From: a virus
Strand: one strand, 5' to 3'
Length of the DNA stretch: 22,496 nucleotides
Virus record (IMG/VR): IMGVR_UViG_3300021136_000062
Location: 1 to 22,496 of that record
Positions 1 through 5,465 of the stretch are shown piece after piece (the first letter of the stretch is position 1; every line of letters begins with the position of its first letter). The notes beneath the pieces were generated by a model. The model saw only the letters and a list, made by a program, of their open reading frames with translations. It was not told the DNA's origin and made no database searches. A program made the position numbers and the translations under genes.

Positions 1-41
1 ATAATGACTGATAAGACAGATACAATGATTGTTTGTTTCAT
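1..41 (-). CDS. 5' end of a gene cut by the window edge
   Basis: Thirteen codons remain open from an ATG at 41 to the window edge; the visible peptide is MKQTIIVSVLSVI. It begins with a Lys and then a hydrophobic run, as in a signal peptide or membrane anchor, but too little is visible to assign a function. Support for a real start is the ATATTTATA motif ending 13 nt upstream (63 to 55), the same arrangement seen before the neighbouring late genes, and the position immediately downstream of the 77-aa gene on the same strand. There is no Shine-Dalgarno sequence, as is usual in this genome. Confidence 0.5.
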   Translation of the reverse strand, partial: MKQTIIVSVLSVI

Positions 42-54
42 AAAAACTATTTAT

Positions 55-63
55 TATAAATAT
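55..63 (-). promoter_or_regulatory. ATATTTATA motif, candidate late promoter
   Basis: The minus strand reads ATATTTATA, 13 nt before the ATG at 41. It lies in the 26-bp gap between the 77-aa gene and the gene cut by the edge. It is one of six such sites in the window with a similar position relative to a start codon. Confidence 0.5.
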
Positions 64-67
64 GTAA

Positions 68-301
68 TTAATTTGATTCGTCTATAGAAGATCTTTTAGT
101 CTTATAAAAAGATACAGACTTTTCCCAAGATAATTGAGAATGTTTTAATCCATAAATGTAATATTCTTTTTTACCATCAGCGTAAATCCATGCAGGACCA
201 TCTATTGAATGTGGCTTAGCAGTTTCTCCAGGAATTTCTACTAAATGTATAGTATTACCATCTGTAGTTGTGATGATTCTATATTGCGGTATATTTGACA
301 T
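68..301 (-). CDS. Small phage protein with a DGPAxxxxDGxxxYYxxGxxH motif
   Basis: A 77-residue protein starting MSNIPQYR. The central stretch D-G-P-A-W-I-Y-A-D-G-K-K-E-Y-Y-I-Y-G-L-K-H resembles the short beta-hairpin repeat common in small T4-like phage proteins (GPAxxxxDGxxxWYxxGxxH), which is related to MORN/YwqK-type repeats. Its function is unknown. A longer reading frame starts at a TTG at 319, but I prefer the ATG at 301: a degenerate copy of the promoter-like motif (ATATTTGTT, 323 to 315) lies exactly 13 nt before this ATG and would be inside the longer frame. It is the last complete gene of the minus-strand series here and is separated from the 708-aa gene by a hairpin. Confidence 0.7.
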   Translation of the reverse strand: MSNIPQYRIITTTDGNTIHLVEIPGETAKPHSIDGPAWIYADGKKEYYIYGLKHSQLSWEKSVSFYKTKRSSIDESN

Positions 302-314
302 TATAACTTGTTTA

Positions 315-323
315 AACAAATAT
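315..323 (-). promoter_or_regulatory. Degenerate promoter-like motif ATATTTGTT
   Basis: The minus strand reads ATATTTGTT with 13 nt to the ATG at 301. It matches seven of nine positions of the ATATTTATA motif and has the same spacing as the other sites. It directly follows the hairpin at 321-348. This is a weaker call than the exact copies. Confidence 0.3.
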
Positions 324-348
324 AACCCGGTCTTACGACTGGGTATAA
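321..348 (-). terminator. Hairpin with GTAA tetraloop, probable terminator of the 708-aa gene
   Basis: On the minus strand CCCAGTC (343 to 337) pairs with GACCGGG (332 to 326) around a GTAA loop, which fits a GNRA tetraloop. There is one A-C mismatch, and flanking TATA/TTATA bases can extend the stem. It lies 15 to 40 bp after the stop of the 708-aa gene and is followed by a T-rich stretch (TTATATTTGTTT). In a genome this AT-rich a stem with six G/C-containing pairs stands out. The plus-strand version has a G-T wobble instead of the mismatch, so the transcribed strand is inferred from gene direction and the loop sequence. Confidence 0.6.
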
Positions 349-363
349 TTTATCTTTTATGTA

Positions 364-2490
364 TTAAAGAATTCTGAAAGCTAATTTTTTGTTGGAGGGC
401 TTATATGCTGATAATGCTGAATCAAATTCAAATTGAGAACTAGAAAAACTCTTTAAGTTAAAATTAGCTGTATTTTGTTTAACATTCATTGTTAAATATA
501 GTTGTTTAACTTCAGATTTACTCATTATATCAGTCAAAGCTTTTTTGTAAACTTTATCGCTATTTAAATAAGCCGCTACATAATTAGCTAATGGAGCAGT
601 TACAATTCCAAAATATCTTTGAGGAGACAAATCTCTCCATTTTAAAGGAAAGTTTGGAGATTTTTGTATTAATTTAAAGAAAGACCCAAATTTATTTTTT
701 ATAATACCTTCTTTTTGTTGATCAGTAGTGGCTGATTTTAATAAATTTTGCATATAAACATTTAAATTACCGTGATTAATATCTTGAGCAGGTATTTTTA
801 CGATCTGTGATAATTTTTCAAGTCCAGCTAAATGTTCTAAACCTTCAGATTTTATCATTTTTGCAACTTCAATAGGTCCTTGAATTGCATCGAATGATAA
901 AATAGTTTGAAATATTTTATATAATTTTTTTTGCCCTGGTGTAGTTAATTGATCTTTTTTAAGATTTTTTATAGTATCAGTTATAGTTGCTGCGCCACCT
1001 TTATTGTATTTAGAAGATACATTATATCCGTCTAATATAAAATCTGCTAAAGGATTTGCTTCATCTGCAGGGAAAATTAATCCTGATCCTGAATCTTTTA
1101 CACTGTTTAATAATACTATTGCTCCTAAGCACTCTCCAAAATCAGAACCAATCATTCCTAAATCTTGCGAGCTAACTTGTGAAATAGCTTTTTTAGTTCT
1201 TTCACTTAATTGAATAGGCTCATTATATTTTGTAATTTCTGATACATCTTTAAATCTACCTTTTGGTGATTTTGCTAATACATCATCTACTAAACTATCT
1301 AAAAGTTCTATTAATTTTGGATTATTTGTAACTGATGGTATATTATTTTTAATTGTAGTCGCTAATGTAGCTGCGCGTTTAAATGATTTAGAAGTAACAC
1401 CTAATTTATTTGGAGTTAAAGCTTTACCTTTTGTGCTTGCGCCTTCTTTCATAGTACTTACTACAAATATGGATTCTCCTTTCTTATAGTTATTAATATC
1501 TTTTACTAATTCAATTTTATAAGTAGGATAAGTACTAGATTTGGACTCACCTTGATTTTTTTGAAATTCAGTTATTTTAAAAGTTCCTTTAGGTAATAAT
1601 TTACTTAAAGTTTTTTCAATTACAGATTTTGTATCTGTTGATGTTTTAAAATCAGCTCTTAATACTGGACCTCTGTTACCTTTATTCTCTGTTGATACTT
1701 TAAATCCATCATCAGAAATTGCTTTTTGAATAGCTTTGTAAAGGGTTACTGTTTTTTCTGTGTTCTTTTTCATTTGATTTGTTTTTGGTTTAGAAGGTAA
1801 ATTTACTTCTTTTACCAATACCCTAATCATTTCTTGATCATTCACAGAAAATTCTTCATTGGTTATCAATAATAAATTTTTTAACATATTGATTTTCAAT
1901 GCTGATTCTTTTAACGATTCTTCACTTTCTGGAGCTGTTTCTTCTCCTGTTTCAGTGGTTTCTGTGCCTTCCTCACCTCCAGTTTCTGTAGTTTCTGCAC
2001 CACCTCCAAATCCACCACCGCCTCCAGTAGATCCTCCTCCAGTTTCTGGACGAGTTCCTTGTTCTGCTCCTTCTGGGCCTTTGCTTTTTAAAGGATTTCC
2101 AAACTTAAGAAGTCTAGCTATAGCTTCCATAGCTCTTTCTTTTATACCTATATTATTTAAATAGTATCTTTTTCCTGCTATATTTGCTTCATATATATTT
2201 TTCCCCATATATTTTATAAAGAAAAATTGACCATTGTGTAATACAATTTTAAATGTAGTTGGTTTTGGAGCAATAACAAAAATTGCTGTCAAATACTGTT
2301 TAAAATCATTGCTCATTAATTCAACTAATGTCTCTCTTAACCCATGATATTTACGTATAATAAATCCCATAGGATCCTCTTCAAATCCTTCAGGTTTTTT
2401 AGGTTTTTCATTTGGTTGCTTTTCAGGATCATTTGGATCTGCGTCTGCTTCCAATAATATTTTTAATATGTTATTATTATCTATCATCAT
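364..2490 (-). CDS. Large multidomain late protein with a PD-(D/E)XK-like core
   Basis: A 708-residue protein of unknown function. It has an N-terminal segment (NILKILLEADADP, residues 7-19), a compact domain at about 40-132, a low-complexity linker rich in Gly, Thr and Glu (146-190), then a long C-terminal region. Within the latter, F-G-E453-C-L-G, L-A-D483-F-I-L-D-G and V-S-S-K494 are spaced like the E...D...(S/E)xK active site of PD-(D/E)XK nucleases; K-A-L-T-P-N-K-L-G-V precedes it (residues 356-365). This fold assignment is inference from motif spacing, not a match I can confirm. There is no signal peptide or membrane segment. It is the last gene of a unit with the 174-aa gene and lysozyme, 16 bp after lysozyme. 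The start is ATGATG at 2490; the second Met is equally possible. Alternative: a virion structural or internal head protein without nuclease activity. Confidence 0.75.
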   Translation of the reverse strand: MMIDNNNILKILLEADADPNDPEKQPNEKPKKPEGFEEDPMGFIIRKYHGLRETLVELMSNDFKQYLTAIFVIAPKPTTFKIVLHNGQFFFIKYMGKNIYEANIAGKRYYLNNIGIKERAMEAIARLLKFGNPLKSKGPEGAEQGTRPETGGGSTGGGGGFGGGAETTETGGEEGTETTETGEETAPESEESLKESALKINMLKNLLLITNEEFSVNDQEMIRVLVKEVNLPSKPKTNQMKKNTEKTVTLYKAIQKAISDDGFKVSTENKGNRGPVLRADFKTSTDTKSVIEKTLSKLLPKGTFKITEFQKNQGESKSSTYPTYKIELVKDINNYKKGESIFVVSTMKEGASTKGKALTPNKLGVTSKSFKRAATLATTIKNNIPSVTNNPKLIELLDSLVDDVLAKSPKGRFKDVSEITKYNEPIQLSERTKKAISQVSSQDLGMIGSDFGECLGAIVLLNSVKDSGSGLIFPADEANPLADFILDGYNVSSKYNKGGAATITDTIKNLKKDQLTTPGQKKLYKIFQTILSFDAIQGPIEVAKMIKSEGLEHLAGLEKLSQIVKIPAQDINHGNLNVYMQNLLKSATTDQQKEGIIKNKFGSFFKLIQKSPNFPLKWRDLSPQRYFGIVTAPLANYVAAYLNSDKVYKKALTDIMSKSEVKQLYLTMNVKQNTANFNLKSFSSSQFEFDSALSAYKPSNKKLAFRIL
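1921..2055 (-). repeat. Low-complexity Gly/Thr/Glu-coding stretch
   Basis: This part of the 708-aa gene encodes a Gly-rich run followed by repeated E-T-T-E-T-G-(E/G)-E units (residues 146-190). Its DNA is built from repeated CCTCC and TTTCTG-type words on the plus strand and is visibly richer in G+C than its surroundings. It reads as a flexible interdomain linker and is a plausible site of replication slippage. Confidence 0.7.
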
Positions 2491-2506
2491 GGTATTAAAT
2501 TAACAA

Positions 2507-2977
2507 TTATTGTGTAAAATATAAATCAGCCTCTGCTATTCTTCTTCTTTCTAGTCCTGGGACTTCTTTACCTGATGCTCTATCCCATCTTAAAAATTGA
2601 TTTCTAATATCAGGATTATTTGGATTAGAATTAATTTCTTTTAAAAGAGTTGAACTTTCTAAAGCGCCTTCTCCTAAATTATACTCAAAACTAATTATAG
2701 CTCCCCATTGATTGGGAGTTAAATTAGCATGAACTATGTTTGGTAAATGAGAAGTTTTTACATTTACTTCCCACATAAGAAATTCAATTGCTTGATCTTC
2801 TGTAATTTTAGGATCTCCTACTTTTACATACTTACCTCCTAAATAAGTTGGAGGATATTGTATAGTACCATATCCTATAGTATCTACTCCAGGAGGATCT
2901 ATTAGATCATGATATGCATTTAAATAAAGACCTTCAAAAGACTTAATTAAATTAATGCAATTACTATTTGCTACCAT
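2507..2977 (-). CDS. Phage-type lysozyme (GH24 endolysin)
   Basis: A 156-residue muramidase of the T4 lysozyme/P22 gp19 family that cleaves the N-acetylmuramic acid to N-acetylglucosamine bond of peptidoglycan. The family pattern is clear: S-F-E15-G, then Asp (D24 or D27) and T33 in D-T-I-G-Y-G-T, matching the Glu-Asp-Thr catalytic set with a few extra residues in the loop. N-Q-W-G-A-I-I-S-F-E-Y-N-L-G (residues 88-101) and the C-terminal G-L-E-R-R-R-x-x-E also fit. The length is normal for the family. There is no signal peptide, so it would need a holin, or act from the particle. Its start lies 2 nt after the stop of the 174-aa gene. In T4 a second lysozyme is fused into gp5; here the gp5-like protein lacks one. 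Confidence 0.92.
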   Translation of the reverse strand: MVANSNCINLIKSFEGLYLNAYHDLIDPPGVDTIGYGTIQYPPTYLGGKYVKVGDPKITEDQAIEFLMWEVNVKTSHLPNIVHANLTPNQWGAIISFEYNLGEGALESSTLLKEINSNPNNPDIRNQFLRWDRASGKEVPGLERRRIAEADLYFTQ

Positions 2978-2979
2978 AA

Positions 2980-3504
2980 TTATTTATTTTTAGTATAACT
3001 GTTTTTAAATTTTTTCTTTCTCTTTCTTTTAATATTTTCAAAAATATTATCTAAACTCATATCATTATTATGTTCAGGTTCTTCTTCTGGCTCATTATTA
3101 TCTAAATAAAATCCATCTGCGGCTTCATCTAAAAATGTACCAGATTTAGTAATATGATCTACTATCCATGCTGGGATTTCTTCCCCGCTATGAACTTTTT
3201 CTAATAATTCATTTACATTATCTAAAATATGTTCTAATGTTTTTTTAACCATAAAAACGGTATCTTCACCTTCTTCTATATATCCACACTCTTGACACTT
3301 TCCTTCATACATTGCAGGAACTCCACATTCTTGGCACATTCCGTATTCTTGTTCTTCTCTATGAGGATCATAATCTTTCATTCCAATATGAACAGAATCT
3401 TCTTTTCTTTTAGGAAATTTAGCTACAATAGTATCTTCTATTTCACCAGGTTGATGACCAAATTCTTTAAGGAGGGCTAATTTTAATTTAGTACTAGTTT
3501 TCAT
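2980..3504 (-). CDS. Zinc-ribbon phage protein of unknown function
   Basis: A 174-residue protein. A four-cysteine zinc ribbon is formed by C57-Q-E-C60 and C70-Q-E-C73. It is followed by a helical region (about 83-135) with L-E-K-V-H-S-G-E-E-I-P-A-W-I-V-D-H-I-T-K, a pattern I recognise from small T4-like phage proteins (WVxxKIxKA). The tail is acidic and then very basic (KRKRKKKFK), which could bind DNA. The N-terminus K-L-A-L-L-K-E14-F-G carries the LxE segment discussed in the findings. It is the first gene of the unit with lysozyme and the 708-aa gene; an ATATTTATA motif ends 14 nt upstream of its ATG. Confidence 0.75.
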   Translation of the reverse strand: MKTSTKLKLALLKEFGHQPGEIEDTIVAKFPKRKEDSVHIGMKDYDPHREEQEYGMCQECGVPAMYEGKCQECGYIEEGEDTVFMVKKTLEHILDNVNELLEKVHSGEEIPAWIVDHITKSGTFLDEAADGFYLDNNEPEEEPEHNNDMSLDNIFENIKRKRKKKFKNSYTKNK

Positions 3505-3518
3505 GTTTATTTTATTAA

Positions 3519-3527
3519 TATAAATAT
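3519..3527 (-). promoter_or_regulatory. ATATTTATA motif, candidate late promoter
   Basis: Exact motif on the minus strand in the 30-bp gap between the 105-aa and 174-aa genes, with 14 nt to the ATG at 3504. It would drive the 174-aa, lysozyme and 708-aa genes. Confidence 0.55.
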
Positions 3528-3534
3528 TGTGATA

Positions 3535-3852
3535 TTACCATGCTCTACAGCTCCAATAATTAGCACGATCTCTAGGCCCTGGATTTTCGCAGTGGTGACG
3601 TGCTCTATAAGATTTTCTATGTTTCGGTAAATGTTTTTTTATTGCTACACCTTTTTGACCAAAATTAACTTTAACCACATTTCCTTTTGCATTTTTAACA
3701 TAGACAGATCTTTTTTTAGGACCATCAGGAGTAAGAAATGGTTTTCCTAAAGTAACAGTTTTACCATGATACTTTGCTTCTTGTAAAGAATTCCAATGTT
3801 TTTTGATATATTCATATAAACATTGAGGACAAAAATGATTAGTTTCAATCAT
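3535..3852 (-). CDS. Conserved small Cys/His phage protein
   Basis: A 105-residue basic protein. It has an N-terminal C8-P-Q-C11 pair and C-terminal R-H86-H87-C88 and W-S-C102, which together could hold a zinc ion. The middle stretch G-K-P-F-L-T-P-D-G-P-K-K-R-S-V-Y-V-K-N and the end R-A-R-H-H-C-x-N-P-G-P-R-x-x-A-x-Y-W-S-C belong to a domain I recognise as widespread in T4-like phages, with no known function. S-L-Q-E25-A-K, just before the conserved part, fits an LxE/A cleavage site. Its ATG overlaps the stop of the DUF3008-like gene by one base (TAATG), which indicates translational coupling. Confidence 0.75.
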   Translation of the reverse strand: MIETNHFCPQCLYEYIKKHWNSLQEAKYHGKTVTLGKPFLTPDGPKKRSVYVKNAKGNVVKVNFGQKGVAIKKHLPKHRKSYRARHHCENPGPRDRANYWSCRAW

Positions 3853-4466
3853 TATTTCTTTTTTTCTTCTTTTTTATGTTTTTTTGATCTTTCTACTCTT
3901 TCAAGTTTATCCATTAAATCATCTATTTGATGAGCTAAATGAGCAATATGTTCTTTGTGAGATCTAGCATTTTTAGGATCTTCTTTTGCTAAATCTACAT
4001 GATCTTTTCTTTTCTTTTCTAAAGAATCAATAGTATGAGTGATTTTTTTAGCAACATGATCTTTCTTTTTTTCTACCTCTTCTAATTTTTTAAGATGTTC
4101 ACCATGAAGTTTTGTAGCCGTTTTAAGTGCGTGTTCTCTGCTAGGATGTAAACTATGCACTTCTTCTGCCATTATAGAATGAGGAGCTAATCCTTTTAAA
4201 GGATCAATTTCTTTAATCATTCCTGCTACCGTACAACCTTCATGAGGATGAACAACAGCATGAATTTCTCCTATATGATTTTCATATTTAGGTTTTTTCT
4301 TTTTATTTGGAAGACCTTTATGCTTTGTAGAAGCAAAGTCTGTTGCTGATGTTTTTGTCATTGATTTTGCTAACTTTGCGACTTTAGGACTTGCGGGTTT
4401 TTCACCTTTTTGTGCGGCATGTACCATTCCCATTAGGCGTTGTTGAGCTTTTGATTTTGAAGGCAT
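3852..4466 (-). CDS. DUF3008-like protein with a charged coiled-coil extension
   Basis: A 204-residue protein. Residues 1 to about 55 (MPSKSKAQQRLMGMVHA... then D-F-A-S-T-K-H-K-G-L-P) match the small DUF3008 family found alone in many phages and bacteria; its function is not known. The rest is highly charged and Lys-, Glu- and His-rich, with residues 115-160 and 170-204 likely to form coiled coils. The fusion to a long coiled coil is unusual, because DUF3008 proteins are normally about 60 to 70 residues. It is the first gene of a two-gene unit with the 105-aa protein and is preceded by an ATATTTATA motif ending 15 nt before the ATG. Confidence 0.8.
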   Translation of the reverse strand: MPSKSKAQQRLMGMVHAAQKGEKPASPKVAKLAKSMTKTSATDFASTKHKGLPNKKKKPKYENHIGEIHAVVHPHEGCTVAGMIKEIDPLKGLAPHSIMAEEVHSLHPSREHALKTATKLHGEHLKKLEEVEKKKDHVAKKITHTIDSLEKKRKDHVDLAKEDPKNARSHKEHIAHLAHQIDDLMDKLERVERSKKHKKEEKKK

Positions 4467-4481
4467 CTCTTGAGATTTATT

Positions 4482-4490
4482 TATAAATAT
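4482..4490 (-). promoter_or_regulatory. ATATTTATA motif, candidate late promoter
   Basis: Minus-strand motif immediately after the stop of the 189-aa gene and 15 nt before the ATG at 4466. The extended sequence TATTTATAAATA also contains an exact T4-type TATAAATA in the gene's direction (4485 to 4478), the only gene-oriented upstream copy I noticed. Confidence 0.55.
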
Positions 4491-4491
4491 G

Positions 4492-5061
4492 TTATAATTT
4501 TACTTTCTTTTGTTCTTCTATCCATTGTTTAACTTCTTCATATATTTTACTTTTATTACCTTGTGACCAACTTTCTATCTCTCCTGCTTCTGATACAAAT
4601 GAATCTTTTTGATTTAACCAAGCTTCAATAGCTACTTCTAAATCATCTAATTCTGAATTTTTATTAGCGTTTCTTTGTTCACTAACATACTCTTCCCACT
4701 TTCCTTGTCTTTTGATTTCTCCTTCCATGTCTATGGTACAATCAAAGCATATTTTATGAATTCCGTACATTTTTTTGTTCAATTCGTCTGCTTTCATAGG
4801 TTTTTGACACTTAGGACAACATAGAGGGAATATTGCCAGACTCTTTAATCCATCAAGCTTTGTAATTGTTTGCTTTAACCCATTAGAGATTGTCCATGAG
4901 CGCCCATCTTCTTCCCAGATATCTCCCTCTTGATGATCTTGAGTCTTTTTTTCCCAACCAGCTAATACTTGAGTTTTATCACCTATTTTTTTGGTGATAA
5001 TATTTCTCATTCTTTGCACATCTTTCTTTGAAAACTCTCTTTTCAAAACTGTTTCTTTCAT
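4492..5061 (-). CDS. Conserved phage zinc-binding protein
   Basis: A 189-residue soluble protein with no known function. F-S-K-K-D-V-Q-R-M-R-N (residues 10-20) and G-D-I-W-E-E-D-G-R-S-W-T-I (46-58) form a conserved N-terminal part that I recognise from T4-like phages of marine type. A four-cysteine site follows: C82-P-K-C85 and C105-F-D-C108. The C-terminal half is an acidic helical domain ending in a coiled-coil-like helix. It starts 5 nt after the stop of the HExxH peptidase gene and belongs to the unit headed by the 756-aa gene. There is no signal peptide or membrane segment. Confidence 0.75.
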   Translation of the reverse strand: MKETVLKREFSKKDVQRMRNIITKKIGDKTQVLAGWEKKTQDHQEGDIWEEDGRSWTISNGLKQTITKLDGLKSLAIFPLCCPKCQKPMKADELNKKMYGIHKICFDCTIDMEGEIKRQGKWEEYVSEQRNANKNSELDDLEVAIEAWLNQKDSFVSEAGEIESWSQGNKSKIYEEVKQWIEEQKKVKL

Positions 5062-5066
5062 ATTCT

Positions 5067-5465
5067 TTATTTTATTAATTCAGCAAAGATATTTTTTTTA
5101 ACCCCTTCGTATATTAGTTCATTTTTCTTACCAAATTCTCTCATTAATATTCCAGCCACTATATTAGCTTCATCTTCTACATCAGATCCAGTTTCTCCTG
5201 ACTTAGCGTATAATAATCCTAATTCATTTTGTCTATGATGTGTTAATTCATGACCTAAAGTACGTAAAGAATCTGCTAAATTTCTATTTGCAATATACAT
5301 TACTATTGAATTTTTAGCATCTGTATATTCTCCAAAACTGTGTCTAGCTAATACCCAACTTTTATCATCTATAAAAGTTATTTTAGGAAGGTTTTCTATC
5401 TTTAAATGATAAGATGCAAAATCTATAAAATCTTCTATTAAATTTATTCTTTCTTGAGTAGTCAT
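5067..5465 (-). CDS. Small HExxH metallopeptidase-like protein
   Basis: A 132-residue protein with the zinc-protease signature G-H72-E73-L-T-H76-H in a helix, followed 20 residues later by E97-D-E99-A-N-I-V-A-G, which can supply the third ligand (E97 or E99), as in gluzincins. The core is small, with no propeptide or signal sequence. The family is recurrent in T4-like phages, but its substrate is not known to me. T4's own prohead protease is a serine enzyme of a different fold, so this is not its obvious equivalent. The ATG overlaps the stop of the 756-aa gene by one base (TAATG), so the two products are probably made together. Confidence 0.8.
   Translation of the reverse strand: MTTQERINLIEDFIDFASYHLKIENLPKITFIDDKSWVLARHSFGEYTDAKNSIVMYIANRNLADSLRTLGHELTHHRQNELGLLYAKSGETGSDVEDEANIVAGILMREFGKKNELIYEGVKKNIFAELIK

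Noticed and set aside
55-62. T4-type late promoter TATAAATA read on the plus strand
   Set aside because: Read that way it would transcribe the antisense strand of the 77-aa gene; the same near-palindromic sequence in the gene direction matches the recurring ATATTTATA arrangement.
302-319. Upstream TTG start for the 77-aa gene
   Set aside because: It would place the start inside the promoter-like motif and next to the hairpin; the ATG at 301 has the same 13-nt spacing as other genes.
1859-2164. Plus-strand frame rich in Pro, Val and Ser
   Set aside because: It is the reverse reading of the Gly/Thr/Glu linker of the 708-aa gene; its repeats are explained by that linker.
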